A stretch of 64,000 nt of DNA from Eulemur rufifrons (GCF_041146395.1 NW_027182874.1:302001-366000), one strand, 5' to 3'; shown: positions 1-14,268, numbered from the stretch's first letter. Notes: generated by a model from the letters alone, not told the origin. Made by a program: numbers and translations.

Positions 1-1649
1 GTGTTGCCTATTTTTGTTAGTGGAGACTGACAAGAAGCCATTCTTCTAAGTATCAACCCACCACCATTTTTCCATTGTTTAAAAATGCAGGGAAATTTTG
101 TAAGTTAGCATTATAATTAGTAGCTGGAGGCTACGGTGTTTTTTTTTTTTTTTTTCCTGTGGGGTCAGTGTGGATGTGTTGGTCAGGCCCTCTGTCAGTT
201 CCCCGGTTGGTTTTTATTATCCCCAGAGAGGAGAAGTGGGTATTAGTATGGAAGTGAAAACTGCGGATCTGTTTCAGAGAATTAAACAGGATCCGCCTGG
301 TAATCCCGTTCCTTGAAGAATCCTTTGCTTCATGAGCTGGGAATCCACCATGGTTCTATATACTTGTCTATGCGTGGGCACAGGAAACTGGCTAGTTCCA
401 AGAAGTATGCCTCAGATCTTTTCAATTAACCAGTATGTTGACAATCCTTTGCAGGTTTTCAGCGTTTCACCATAATTGTGATAACGTGTGTATGTGCCTA
501 CTTAAAACAAATATGGCTGCTACGGACATAACTATGCTGAGGCGCAGCTGACTTGGTGTTGCCTATTTTTGTCAGTGGAGACTGACAAGAAGCCATTCTT
601 CTAAGTATCATCCCACCACCATTTTTCCATTGTTTTAAAATGCAGGGAAATTTTGCAAGTTAGCATTATAATTAGTAGCTGGAGGGTACTTTTTTGTTTC
701 GTGGGGTCGGTCAGGATGGGTGTTCAGGACCTCTGTCAGATCGCTGGTTTGTTTTTATTATCCCCAGAGAAGAGTAGTGGGCATGTGTTTGGCAGGTGAA
801 AAGTGCGGATTCTGTTTCAGAAAATTAAACAGGATCCGCATGGTCATCTCATTCCTTTAAGAATCCTTTGCTTCATCAGCTGGGATTCCACCATGTTTCT
901 ATATACTTCTCTATGCGTGGGCACAGGTACCTGGCTTGTTCCAAGAAATATGCGGGAGAGTTTTCAAATTAACCAGTACGTTGAAAATTATTTGCAGGTG
1001 TTCAGCGTTTCACCATAATTTTGATAACGTGTGTATGTCCCTCCTGAAACCCAAGAAGTCTGCGACGGACATAACTATGCTGAGGAGTAGCTGACTTGGT
1101 GTTGCCTATTTTTGTTAGTGGAGACAGACAAGAAGCCATTCTTCTAAGTATGATCCCACCACCATTTTTACATTGTTTTAAAATGCAGGGAAATTTTGCA
1201 AGTTAGCATTATAATTAGTAGCTGGAGGGTACGGTTTTTTTTTTTTGTGTGTGTGGTCGATGTGGATGGGGTGGTCAGGCCCTCTGTCAGTTCGCTGGTT
1301 AGTTTTTATTATCCCCAGAAAGGAGAAGTGGGCATGTGTTTGGCAGGTGAAAAGGGCGGATTCTGTTTCAGAGAATTAACGATGATCCCCATGGTCATCC
1401 CGTTCCTTTAATAATCCTTTACTTCATCAGCTGGAAATCCACCATGGTTCTCTATACTCCTCTTTGCGTGGGAACAGGTAACTGCCTTGTTCCAAGAAGT
1501 ATGCCGCAGAGCTTTTCAATTAACCACTACGTTGAAAATTATTTGCAGGTGTTCAGCGTTTCACCATAATTGTGAGAACCTTTGTTTGTGCCTCCTGAAA
1601 CCCAAGAAGTCTGCGACGGACATAACTATGCTGAGGAGTAGCTGACTTG
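1..1649 (+). repeat. Satellite higher-order block A-B-C
   Basis: Monomers start at 1 (A, 555 bp), 556 (B, 543 bp) and 1099 (C, 551 bp). Monomer 1 has a 17-base T tract at 139-155. It shares rare variants (ccttgaagaatcc, cctacttaaa, gcgcagctg) with the A monomer at 23606. The left end is the window edge, so the array probably continues to the left. Confidence 0.9.
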
Positions 1650-4600
1650 GTGTTGCCTATTTTTGTTAGTGGAGACTGACAAGAAGCCATTCTTCTAAGT
1701 ATCATCCCACCACCATTTTTCCATTGTTTAAAAATGCAGGGAAATTTTGCAAGTTAGCATTATAATTAATAGCTGGAGGCTACGGTGTTTTTTTTTTTTT
1801 TTTCCTGTGGGGTCGGTGTGGATGTGTTGGTCAGGCCATCTGTCAGTTCCCCGGTTGGTTTTTATTATCCCCAGAGAGGAGAAGTGGGTATTAGTATGGA
1901 GGTGAAAACTGCGGATCTGTTTCAGAGAATTAAACAGAATCCGCATGGTAATCGCGTTCCTTTAAGAATCCTTTGCTTCATGAGCTGGGAATCCACCATG
2001 GTTCTATATACTTGTCTATGCGTGGGCACAGGAAACTGGCTAGTTCCAAGAAGTATGCCTCAGATCTTTTCAATTAACCAGTATGTTGACAATCCTTTGC
2101 AGGTTTTCAGCGTTTCACCATAATTGTGATAACGTGTGTATGTGCCTACTGAAACCAAATATGGCTGCTATGGACATAACTATGCTGAGGCGTAGCTGAC
2201 TTGGTGTTGCCTATTTTTGTCAGTGGAGACTGACAAGAAGTCATTCTTCTAAGTATCATCCCACCATCATTTCTCCATTGTTTAAAAATGCAGGGAAATT
2301 TTGCAAATTGGCATTATAATTAGTAGCTGGAGGGTACTTTTTTGTTTTGTGGGGTCGGTCAGGATGGGTGTTCAGGCCCTCTGTGAGATCGCTGGTTTGT
2401 TTTTATTATCCCCAGAGAAGAGTAGTGGGCATGTGTTTGGCAGGTGAAAAGTGCGGATTCTGTTTCAGAGAATTAAACAGGATCCCCATGGTCATCTCAT
2501 TCCTTTAAGAATCCTTTTCTTCATCAGCTGGGATTCCACCATGTTTCTATATACTCCTCTATGCGTGGGCACAGGTACCTGGCTTGTTCCAAGAATTATG
2601 CTGGAGAGTTTTCAAATTAACCAGTACGTTGAAAATTATTTGCAGGTTTTCAGCGTTTCACCATAATTTTGATAACGTTTGTTTGTGCCTCCTGAAACCC
2701 AAGAAGGCGGCGACGGACATAACTATGCTGAGGAGTAGCTGACTTGGTGTTGCCTATTTTTGTTAGTGGAGACTGACAAGAAGCCATTCTTCTAAGTATC
2801 ATCCCACCACCATTTTTCCATTGTTTTGAAATGCAGGGAAATTTTGCAAGTTAGCATTATAATTAGTAGCTGGAGGGTACGGTTTTTTTTTTTTGTGTGT
2901 GGTCGATGTGGATGGGGAGGGGTCAGGCCCTGTGCAGTTCGCTGGTTAGTTTATATTATCCCCAGAGAGGAGAAGTGGGCATGTGTTTCGCAGGTGAAAA
3001 GGGCGGATTCTGTTTCAGAGAATTAACGATGATCCCCATGGTCATCCCGTTCCTTTAATAATCCTTTACTTCATCAGCTGGAAATCCACCATGGTTCTCT
3101 ATACTCCTCTTTGCGTGGGAACAGGTAACTGGCTTGTTCCAAGAAGTATGCCGCAGAGCTTTTCAATTAACCACTACGTTGAAAATTATTTGCAGGTGTT
3201 CAGCGTTTCACCATAATTTTGATAACGTGTGTTTGTGCCTCCTGAAACCCAAGAAGGCTGCGACGGACATAACTATGCTGAGGAGTAGCTGACTTGGTGT
3301 TGCCTATTTTTGTTAGTGGAGACTGACAAGAAGCCATTCTTCTAAGTATCATCCCACCACCATTTTTCCATTGTTTTAAAAGGCAGGGAAATTTTGCAAG
3401 ATAGCATTACAATTAGTAGCTGGAGGGTACGGTTTTTTTTTTTGTGTGTGTGGTCGATGTGGATGGGGGGTTCAGGCCCTCTGTCAGTTCGCTGGTTAGT
3501 TTTTATTATCCCCAGAGAGGAGAAGTGGGCATGTGTTTGGCAGGTGAAAAGGGCGGATTCTGTTTCAGAGAATTAAACAGGATCTGTATGGTAATCTCAT
3601 TCCTTTAAGAATCTTTGCTTCATCAGCTGGGATTCCACCATGTTTCTATATACTCCTCTATGCGTGGGCACAGGTACCTGGCTTCTTCCAAGAACTATGC
3701 TGGAGAGTTTTCAAATTAACCAGTACGTTCAAAATTATTTGCAGGTGTTCAGCGTTTCACCATAATTTTGATAACGTTTGTATGTCCCTCCAGAAACCCA
3801 AGAAGGCTGCGACGGACATAGCTATGCTGAGGAGTAGCTGACTTGGTGTTGCCTATTTTTGTTAGTGGAGACAGACAAGAAGCCATTCTTCTAAGTATGA
3901 TCCCACCACCATTTTTCCATTGTTTTAAAATGCAGGGAAATTTTGCAAGTTAGCATTATAATTAGTAGCTGGATGGTACGGTTTTTTTTTTTTTTTGTGT
4001 AGTCGATGTGGATGGGCGAGGGTCAGGCCCTCTGTCAGTTCGCTGGTTAGTTTTTATTATCCCCAGAGAGGAGAAGTGGGCATGTGTTTGGCAGGTGAAA
4101 AGGGCGGATTCTGTTTCAGAGAATTAACGATGATCCCCATGGTCATCCCGTTCCTTTAATAATCCTTTACTTCATCAGCTGGAAATCCACCATGGTGCTA
4201 AGTACTCCTCTTTGCGTGGGAACAAGTAACTGGCTTGTTCCAAGAAGTATGCCGCAGAGCTTTTCAATTAACCACTACGTTGAAAATTATTTGCAGGTGT
4301 TCAGCGTTTCACCATAATTGTGATAACCTTTGTTTGTGCCTCCTGAAACCCAAGAAGGCTGCGACGGACATAAGTATGCTGAGGAGTAGCTGACTTGGTG
4401 TTGCCTATTTTTGTTAGTGGAGACAGACAAGAAGCCATTCTTCTAAGTATCATCTCACCACCATTTTTCCATTGTTTTAAAATGCAGGGAAATTTTGCAA
4501 GTTAGCATTATAATTAGTAGCTGGAGGGTACGGTTTTTTTTTTTTGTGTAGTCGATGTGGATGGGGGGGGTTCAGGCCCTCTGTCAGTTCGCTGGTTAGT

Positions 4601-4946
4601 TTTTATTATCCCCAGAGAGGGGAAGTGGGCATGTGTTTCGCAGGTGAAAAGGGCGGATTCTGTTTCAGAGAATTAAGGATGATCCCCATGGTCATCCCGT
4701 TCCTTTAATAATCCTTTACTTCATCAGCTGGAAATCCACCATGGTTCTATATACTGCTCTTTGCGTGGGAACAGGTAACTGGCTTGTTCCAAGAAGTATG
4801 CCGCAGAGCTTTTCAATTAACCACTACGTTGAAAATTATTTGCAGGTGTTCAGCGTTTCACCATAATTGTGATAACCTTTGTTTGTGCCTCCTGAAACCC
4901 AAGAAGGCTGCGACGGACATAAGTATGCTGAGGAATAGCTGACTTG
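1650..4946 (+). repeat. Satellite higher-order block A-B-C-(C/B)-C-C
   Basis: Monomers start at 1650 (A, 554 bp), 2204 (B, 543), 2747 (C, 550), 3297 (chimera, 549), 3846 (C, 552) and 4398 (C, 549). The monomer at 3297 begins as type C, with a GT run and gtcgatgtggatgg. It switches to type B sequence in its 3' half (gggattccaccatgtttc) and carries the one-base deletion aatctttgc seen in some B monomers. Confidence 0.88.
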
Positions 4947-7140
4947 GTGTTGCCTATTTTTGTTAGTGGAGACAGACAAGAAGCCATTCTTCTAAGTATC
5001 ATCCCACCACCATTTTTCCATTGTTTTAAAATGCAGGGAAATTTTGCAAGTTAGCATTATAATTAGTAGCTGGAGGGTACGGTTTTTTTTTTTTTTGTGT
5101 AGTCGATGTGGATGGGGGGTGTTCAGGCCCTCTGTCAGTTCGCTGGTTAGTTTTTATTATCCCCAGAGAGGGGAAGTGGGCATGTGTTTGGCAGGTGAAA
5201 AGGGGGGATTCTGTTTCAGAGAATTAAGGATGATCCCCATGGTCATCCCGTTCCTTTAATAATCCTTTACTTCATCAGCTGGAAATCCACCATGGTTCTA
5301 TATACTCCTCTTTGCGTGGGAACAGGTAACTGGCTTGTTCCAAGAAGTATGCCTCAGAGCTTTTCAATTAACCAGTATGTTGAAAATCCTTTGCAGGTTT
5401 TCAGCGTTTCACCATAATTGTGATAACGTGTGTATGTGCCTACTGAAACCAAATATGGCTGCTACGGACATAACTATGCTGAGGCGTAGCTGACTTGGTG
5501 TTGCCTATTTTTGTCAGTGGAGACTGACAAGAAGCCATTCTTCTAAGTATCATCCCACCATCATTTCTCCATTGTTTCAAAATGCAGGGAAATTTTGCAA
5601 ATTGGCATTATAATTAGTAGCTGGAGGGTACTTTTTTGTTTTGTGGGGTCAGTCAGGATGGGTGTTCAGGCCCTCTGTCAGATCGCTGGTTTGTTTTTAT
5701 TATCCCCAGAGAAGAGTAGTGGGCATGTGTTTGGCAGGTGAAAAGTGCGGATTCTGTTTCAGAGAATTAAACAGGATCCGCATGGTCATTTCATTCCTTT
5801 AAGAATCTTTGCTTCATCAGCTGGGATTCCACCATGTTTCTATATACTCCTCTATGCGTGGGCACAGGTACCTGGCTTCTTCCAAGAAGTATGCTGGAGA
5901 GTTTTCAAATTAACCAGTACGTTCAAAATTATTTGCAGGAGTTCAGCGTTTCACCATAATTTTGATAACGTTTTTATGTCCCTCCTGAAACCCAAGAAGG
6001 CTGCGACGGACATAGCTATGCTGAGGAGTAGCTGACTTGGTGTTGCCTATTTTTGTTAGTGGAGACAGACAAGAAGCCATTCTTCTAAGTATGATCCCAC
6101 CACCATTTTTCCATTGTTTTAAAATGCAGGGAAATTTTGCAAGTTAGCATTATAATTAGTAGCTGGATGGTACGGTTTTTTTTTTTTCTGTAGTCGATGT
6201 GGATGGGCGGGGGTCAGGCCCTCTGTCAGTTCGCTGGTTAGTTTTTATTATCCCCAGAGAGGAGAAGTGGGCATGTGTTTGGCAGGTGAAAAGGGCGGAT
6301 TATGTTTCAGAGAATTAACGATGATCCCCATGGTCATCCTGTTCCTTTAATAATGCTTTACTTCATCAGCTGGAAATCCAGCATGGTTCTATGTACTCCT
6401 CTTTGCGTGGGAACAGGTAACTGGCTTGTTCCAAGAAGTATGCCGCAGAGCTTTTCAATTAACCAGTACGTTGCAAATTATTTGCAGGTGTTCAGCGTTT
6501 CACCATAATTGTGATAACCTTTGTTTGTGCCTCCTGAAACCCAAGAAGGCTGCGACGGACATAAGTATGCTGAGGAGTAGCTGACTTGGTGTTGCCTATT
6601 TTTGTTAGTGGAGCCTGACATGAAGCCATTTTTCTAAGTATCATCCCACCACCATTTTTCCATTGTTTTAAAATGCAGGGAAATTTTGCAAGTTAGCATT
6701 ATAATTAGTAGCTGGAGGGTACGGTTTTTTTTTTTTTTTGTGTAGTCGATGTGGATGGGGGGGGTTCAGGCCGTCTGTCAGTTCGCTGGTTAGTTTTTAT
6801 TATCCCCAGAGAGGGGAAGTGGGCATGTGTTTGGCAAGTGAAAAGGGCGGATTCTGTTTCAGAGAATTAAGGATGATCCCCATGGTCATCCCGTTCCTTT
6901 AATAATCCTTTACTTCATCAGCTGGAAATCCACCATGGTTCTATATACTCCTCTTTGCGTGGGAACAGGTAACTGGCTTGTTCCAAGAAGTATGCCGCAG
7001 AGCTTTTCAATTAACCACTACGTTGAAAATTATTTGCAGGTGTTCAGCGTTTCACCATAATTGTGATAACCTTTGTTTGTGCCTCCTGAAACCCAAGAAT
7101 GCTGCGACGGACATAAGTATGCTGAGGAGTAGCTGACTTG
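4947..7140 (+). repeat. Satellite tetramer (C/A)-B-C-C, 2194 bp
   Basis: Monomers start at 4947 (C/A chimera, 551 bp), 5498 (B, 542), 6040 (C, 549) and 6589 (C, 552). The chimera has a C-type 5' half and an A-type 3' end (gaaaatcctttgcagg and aaatatggctgctacgg). The same tetramer is repeated immediately downstream. B at 5498 carries the one-base deletion aatctttgc. Confidence 0.88.
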
Positions 7141-9331
7141 GTGTTGCCTATTTTTGTTAGTGGAGACAGACAAGAAGCCATTCTTCTAAGTATCATCCCA
7201 CCACCATTTTTCCATTGTTTTAAAATGCAGGGAAATTTTGCAAGTTAGCATTATAATTAGTAGCTGGAGGGTACGGTTATTTTTTTTTGTGTAGTCGATG
7301 TGGATGGGGGGTGTTCAGGCCCTCTGTCAGTTCGCTGGTTAGTTTTTATTATCCCCAGAGAGGGGAAATGGGCATGTGTTTCGCAGGTGAAAAGGGGGGA
7401 TTCTGTTTCAGAGAATTAAGGATGATCCCCATGGTCATCCCGTTCCTTTAATAATCCTTTACTTCATCAGCTGGAAATCCACCATGGTTCTATATACTCC
7501 TCTTTGCGTGGGAACAGGTAACTGGCTTGTTCCAAGAAGTATGCCTCAGAGCTTTTCAATTAACCAGTATGTTGAAAATCCTTTGCAGGTTTTCAGCGTT
7601 TCACCATAATTGTGATAACGTGTGTATGTGCCTACTGAAACCAAATATGGCTGCTACGGACATAACTATGCTGAGGCGTAGCTGACTTGGTGTTGCCTAT
7701 TTTTGTCAGTGGAGACTGACAAGAAGCCATTCTTCTAAGTATCATCCCACCATCATTTCTCCATTGTTTCAAAATGCAGGGAAATTTTGCAAATTGGCAT
7801 TATAATTAGTAGCTGGAGGGTACTTTTTTGTTTTGTGGGGTCAGTCAGGATGGGTGTTCAGGCCCTCTGTGAGATCGCTGGTTTGTTTTTATTATCCCCA
7901 GAGAAGAGTAGTGGGCATGTGTTTGGCAGGTGAAAAGTGCGGATTCTGTTTCAGAGAATTAAACAGGATCTGTATGGTCATCTCATTCCTTTAAGAATCT
8001 TTGCTTCATCAGCTGGGATTCCACCATGTTTCTATATACTCTTATATGCGTGGGCACAGGTACCTGGCTTCTTCCAAGAAGTATGCTGGAGAGTTTTCAA
8101 ATTAACCAGTACGTTGAAAATTATTTGCAGGTGTTCAGCGTTTCACCATAATTTTGATAACGTTTGTATGTCCCTCCTGAAACCCAAGAAGGCTGCGACG
8201 GACATAGCTATGCTGAGGAGTAGCTGACTTGGTGTTGCCTATTTTTGTTAGTGGAGACAGACAAGAAGCCATTCCTCTAAGTATGATCCCACCACCATTT
8301 TTCCATTGTTTTAAAATGCAGGGAAATTTTGCAAGTTAGCATTATAATTAGTAGCTGGAGGGTACGGTTTTTTTTTTTTTGTGTAGTCGATGTGGATGGG
8401 CGGGGGTCAGGCCCTCTGTCAGTTCGCTGGTTAGTTTTTATTATCCCCAGAGAGGAGAAGTGGGCATGTGTTTGGCAGGTGAAAAGGGCGGATTCTGTTT
8501 CAGAGAATTAACGATGATCCCCATGGTCATCCCGTTCCTTTAATAATCCTTTACTTCATCAGCTGGAAATCCACCATGGTTCTATGTACTCCTCTTTGTG
8601 TGGGAACAGGTAACTGGCTTCTTCCAAGAAGTATGCCGCAGAGCTTTTCAATTAACCAGTATGTTGAAAATTATTTGCAGGTGTTCAGCGTTTCACCATA
8701 ATTGTGATAACCTTTGTTTGTGCCTCCTGAAACCCAAGAAGGCTGCGATGGACATAAGTATGCTGAGGAGTACCTGACTTGGTGTTGCCTATTTTTGTTA
8801 GTGGAGACAGACAAGAAGCCATTCTTCTAAGTATCATCCCACCACCATCTTTCCATTGTTTTAAAATGCAGGGAAATTTTGCAAGTTAGCATTATAATTA
8901 GTAGCTGGAGGGTACGGTTTTTTTTTTGTGTGTGTAGTCGATGTGGATGGGGGGGTTCAGGCCCTCTGTCAGTTCGCTGGTTAGTTTTTATTATCCCCAG
9001 AGAGGGGAAGTGGGCATGTGTTTGGCAGGTGAAAAGGGCGGATTCTGTTTCAGAGAATTAAGGATGATCCCCATGGTCATCCCGTTCCTTTAATAATCCT
9101 TTACTTCATCAGCTGGAAATCCACCATGGTTCTATATACTCCTCTTTGCGTGGGAACAGGTAACTGCCTTGTTCCAAGAAGTATGCCGCAGAGCTTTTCA
9201 ATTAACCAGTACGATGAAAATTATTTGCAGGTGTTCAGCGTTTCACCATAATTGTGATAACCTTTGTTTGTGCCTCCTGAAACCCAAGAAGGCTGCGACG
9301 GACATAAGTATGCTGAGGAGTAGCTGACTTG
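7141..9331 (+). repeat. Satellite tetramer (C/A)-B-C-C, 2191 bp
   Basis: Monomers start at 7141 (C/A chimera, 549 bp), 7690 (B, 542), 8232 (C, 550) and 8782 (C, 550). This is a tandem copy of the preceding tetramer: monomer order, chimera breakpoint zone and the B-type one-base deletion are all the same. A true higher-order repeat unit is being copied here, not single monomers. Confidence 0.88.
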
Positions 9332-10971
9332 GTGTTGCCTATTTTTGTTAGTGGAGACAGACAAGAAGCCATTCTTCTAAGTATCATCCCACCACCATTT
9401 TTCCATTGTTTTAAAATGCAGGGAAATTTTGCAAGTTAGCATTATAATTAGTAGCTGGAGGGTACGGTTTTTTTTTTTTGTGTAGTCGATGTGGATGGGG
9501 GGTGTTCAGGCCCTCTGTCAGTTCGCTGGTTAGTTTTTATTATCCCCAGAGAGGGGAAGTGGGCATGTGTTTCGCAGGTGAAAAGGGGGGATTCTGTTTC
9601 AGAGAATTAAGGATGATCCCCATGGTCATCCCGTTCCTTTAATAATCCTTTACTTCATCAGCTGGAAATCCACCATGGTTCTATATACTCCTCTTTGCGT
9701 GGGAACAGGTAACTGACTTGTTCCAAGAAGTATGCCTCAGAGCTTTTCAATTAACCAGTATGTTGAAAATCCTTTGCAGGTTTTCAGCGTTTCACCATAA
9801 TTGTGATAACGTGTGTATGTGCCTACTGAAACCAAATATGGCTGCTACGGACATAACTATGCTGAGGCGTAGCTGACTTGGTGTTGCCTATTTTTGTCAG
9901 TGGAGACTGACAAGAAGCCATTCTTCTAAGTATCATCCCACCATCATTTCTCCATTGTTTCAAAATGCAGGGAAATTTTGCAAATTGGCATTATAATTAG
10001 TAGCTGGAGGGTACTTTTTTGTTTTGTGCGGTCAGTCAGGATGGGTGTTCAGGCCCTCTGTCAGATCGCTGGTTTGTTTTTATTATCTCCAGAGAAGAGT
10101 AGTCGGCATGTGTTTGGCAGGTGTAAAGTGCGGATTCTGTTTCAGAGAATTAAACAGGATCTGTATGGTCATCTCATTCCTTTAAGAATCTTTGCTTCAT
10201 CAGCTGGGATTCCACCATGTTTCTATATACTCCTCTATGCGTGGGCACAGGTACATGGCTTCTTCCAAGAAGTATGCTGGAGAGTTTTCAAATTAACCAG
10301 TACGTTGAAAATTATTTGCAGGTGTTCAGCGTTTCACCATAATTGGGATAACGTGTGTTTGTGCCTCCTGAAACCCACTAAGGCTGCGACGGACATAACT
10401 ATACAGAGGATTAGCTGACTTGGTGTTGCCTATTTTTGTTAGTGGAGACTGACAAGAAGCCATTCTTCTAAGTATGATCCCACCACCATTTTTCCATTGT
10501 TTTAAAATGCAGGGAAATTTTGCAAGTTAGCATTATAATTAGTAGCTGGAGGGTACGGTTTTTTTTTTGTGTGTGTGGTCGATGTAGATTGGGGGGTCAG
10601 GCCCTCTGTCAGTTCGCTGGTTAGTTTTTATTATCCCCAGAGAGGAGAAGTGGGCATGTGTTTGGCAGGTGAAAAGGGCGGATTCTGTTTCAGAGAATTA
10701 ACGATGATCCCTATGGTCATCCCGTTCCTTTAAGAATCCTTTACTTCATCAGCTGGAAATCCACCATGGTTCTATATACTCCTCTTTGCGTGGGAACAGG
10801 TAACTGCCTTGTTCCAAGAAGTATGCCGCAGAGCTTTTCAATTAACCAGTACGTTGAAAATTATTTGCAGGTGTTCAGCGTTTCACCATAATTGTGATAA
10901 CGTTTGTTTGTGCCTCCTGAAACCCAAGAAGGCTGCGACGGACATAACTATGCTGAGGCGTAGCTGACTTG
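9332..10971 (+). repeat. Satellite block (C/A)-B-C
   Basis: Monomers start at 9332 (C/A chimera, 549 bp), 9881 (B, 542) and 10423 (C, 549). This is a third copy of the tetramer that ends one C monomer early. The B at 9881 ends with private changes (atacagaggattag). The next monomer is a complete type A. Confidence 0.87.
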
Positions 10972-13169
10972 GTTTTGCCTATTTTTGTTAGTGGAGACTG
11001 ACAAGAATCCATTCTTCTAAGTATCATCTCACCATCATTTTTCCATTGTTTAAAAATGCAGGAAAGTTTTGCAAGTTAGCATTATAATTAGTAGCTGGAG
11101 GCTACGGTGTTTTTTTTTTTTTTTTTTTCCTGTGAGGTCGGTGTGGATGTGTTGGTCAGGCCCTCTGTCAGTTCCCCGGTTGGTTTTTATTATCCCCAGA
11201 GAGGAGAAATCAGTATTAGTATGGCAGGTGAAAACTGCGGATCTGTTTCAGAGAATTAAACTGGATCCGCATGGTAATCCCGTTCCTTTAAGAATCCTTT
11301 GCTTCATGACCTGGGAATCCACCATGGTTCTATATACTTCTCTATGCGTGGGCACAGGAAACTGGCTAGTTCCAAGAAGTATGCCTCAGAGCTTTTCAAT
11401 TAACCAGTATGTTGAAAATCCTTTGCAGGTTTTCAGCGTTTCTGAATAATTGTGATAATGTGTGTATGTGCCTACTGAAACCAAATATGGCTGCTACGGA
11501 CATAACTATGCTGAGGCGTAGCTGACTTGGTGTTGCCTATTTTTGTCAGTGGAGACTGACAAGAAGCCATTCTTCTAAGTATCATCCCACCATCATTTCT
11601 CCATTGTTTAAAAATGCAGGGAAATTTTGCAAATTGGCATTATAATTAGTAGCTGGAGGGTACTTTTTTCTTTTGTGGGCTCGGTCAGGATGGGTGTTCA
11701 GGCCCTCTGTCAGATCGCTGGTTTGTTTTTATTATCCCCAGAGAAGAGTAGTGGGCATGTGTTTGGCAGGTGAAAAGTGCGGATTCTGTTTCAGAGAATT
11801 AAACAGGATCCGCATGGTCATCTCATTCCTTTAAGAATCCTTTGCTTCATCAGCTGGGTTTCCACCATGTTTCTATATACTCCTCTATGCGTGGGCACAG
11901 GTACCTGGCTTGTTCCAAGAAGTATGCTGGAGAGTTTTCAAATTAACCAGTACGTTGAAAATTATTTGCAGGTGTTCAGCGTTTCACCATAATTTTGATA
12001 ACGTTTGTATGTGCCTGCTGAAACCCAACAAGGCTGCGACGGACATAACTATGCTGAGGAGTAGCTGACTTGGTGTTGCCTATTTTTGTTAGTGGAGACA
12101 GACAAGAAGCCTTTCTTCTAAGTATGATCCCACCACCATTTTTCCATTGTTTTAAAATGCAGGGAAATTTTGCAAGTTAGCATTATAATTAGTAGCTGGA
12201 GGGTACAGTTTTTTTTGTGTGTGTTGTCGATGTGGATGGGGGGGTGGTCAGGCCCTCTGTCAGTTCGCTGGTTAGTTTTTATTATCCCCAGAGAGGAGAA
12301 GTGGGCATGTGTTTGGCAGGTGAAAAGGGCGGATTCTATTTCAGAGAATTAACGATGATCCCCATGGTCATCCCGTTCCTTTAATAATCCTTTACTTCAT
12401 CAGCTGGAAATCCACCATGGTTCTATATACTCCTCTTTGCGTGGGAACAGGTAACTGCCTTGATCCAAGAAGTATGCCGCAGAGCTTTTCGATTAACCAC
12501 TACGTTGAAAATTATTTGCAGGTGTTCAGCGTTTCACCATAATTGTGATAACGTGTGTTTGTGCCTCCTGAAACCCAAGAAGGCTGCGACGGACATACCT
12601 ATGCTGAGGCGTAGCTGACTTGGTGTTGCCTATTTTTGTTAGTGGAGACTGTGCACAAGCAATTCTTCTAAGTATCATCCCACCACCATTTTTCCATTGT
12701 TTTAAAATGCAGGGAAATTTTGCAAGTTAGCATTATAATTAGTAGCTGGAGGGTACGGTTTTTTTTGTGTGTGTGGTCGATGTGGAAGGGGGGGTTAGGC
12801 CCTCTGTCAGTTCGCTGGTTAGTTTTTATTATCCCCAGAGAGGAGAAGTGGGCATGTGTTTGGCAGGTGAAAAGGGCGGATTCTGTTTCAGAGAATTAAC
12901 GATGATCCCCATGGTCATCCCGTTCCTTTAATAATCCTTTACTTCATCAGCTGGAAATCCACCATGGTTCTATATACTCCTCTTTGCGTGGGAACAGGTA
13001 ACTGGCTTGTTCCAAGAAGTATGCCGCAGAGCTTTTCCATTAACCAGTACGTTGAAAATTATTTGCAGCTGTTCAGCGTTTCACCATAATTGTGATAACG
13101 TTTGTTTGTGCCTCCTGCAACCCAAGAAGGCTGCGATGGTCATAACTATGCTGAGGCATAGCTGACTTG
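10972..13169 (+). repeat. Satellite tetramer A-B-C-C, 2198 bp
   Basis: Monomers start at 10972 (A, 558 bp), 11530 (B, 543), 12073 (C, 550) and 12623 (C, 547). The A monomer holds one of the longest T runs here (11110-11128, 19 bases). The C at 12623 carries the diagnostic variant gtgcacaagcaattc near its start. Related forms of that variant recur at 18103 and 21948. These four monomers make good type specimens of A, B and C. Confidence 0.9.
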
Positions 13170-14268
13170 GTATTGCCTATTTTTGTTAGTGGAGACTGAC
13201 AAGAATCCATTCTTTTAAGTATCATCTCACCATCATTTTTCCATTGTTTAAAAATCCAGGAAAGTTTTGCAAGTTAGCATTATAATTAGTAGCTGGAGGC
13301 TACGGTGTTTTTTTTTTTTTTTTTCCTGTGGGGTCGGTGTGGATGTGTTGGTCAGGCCCTCTGTCAGTTCCCCGTTTGGTTTATATTATCCCCAGAGAGG
13401 AGAAGTGGGTATTAGTATTGCAGGTGAAAACTGCGGATCTGTTTCAGAGAATTAAACAGGATCCGCATGGTAATCCCGTTCCTTTAAGAATCCTTTGCTT
13501 CATGAGCTGGGAATCCACCATGGTTCTATGTACTTCTCTATGCGTGGGCACAGGAAACTGGCTTGTTCCAAGAAGTATGCCTCAGAGCTTTTCAATTAAC
13601 CAGTATGTTGAAAATCCTTTGCAGGTTTTCAGCGTTTCACCATAATTGTGATAACGTGTGTATGTGCCTACTGAAACCAAATATGGCTGCTACGGACATA
13701 ACTATGCTGAGGCATAGCTGACTTGGTGTTGCCTATTTTTGTCAGTGGAGACTGACAAGAAGCCATTCTTCTAAGTATCATCCCACCATCATTTCTCCAT
13801 TGTTTCAAAATGCAGGGAAATTTTGCAAATTGGCATTATAATTAGTAGCTGGAGGGTAGTTTTTTGTTTTGTGGGGTCGGTCAGGATGGGTGTTCAGGCC
13901 CTCTGTCAGATCGCTGGTTTGTTTTTATTATCCCCAGAGAAGAGTAGTGGGCATGTGTTTGGCAGGTGAAAAGTGCGGATTCTGTTTCAGAGAATTAAAC
14001 AGGATCCGAATGGTCATCTCATTCCTTTAAGAATCCTTTGCTTCATCAGCTGGGATTCCACCATGATTCTATATACTCCTCTATGCGTGGGCACAGGTAC
14101 CTGGCTTGTTCCAAGAAGTATGCTGGAGAGTTTTCAAATTAACCAGTACGTTGAAAATTATTTGCAGGTGTTCAGCGTTTCACCATAATTGTGATAACCT
14201 TTGTTTGTGCCTCCTGAAACCCAAGAAGGCTGCGACGGACATAAGTATGCTGAGGAGTAGCTGACTTG
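13170..14268 (+). repeat. Satellite dimer A-B
   Basis: Monomers start at 13170 (A, 556 bp) and 13726 (B, 543). The 13170 monomer starts with tattgcctat instead of tgttgcctat, a change shared with the A monomers at 16455 and 20297. The B monomer ends with a C-like 3' terminus (gtgataacctttgtttgtg), so its 3' end looks recombined. Confidence 0.86.

Noticed and set aside
1728..1946. 72-residue minus-strand open frame, also at 23684-23902
   Set aside because: It is seen only in two sister A monomers. It contains a lysine run from the poly-T tract and is lost in other A copies.
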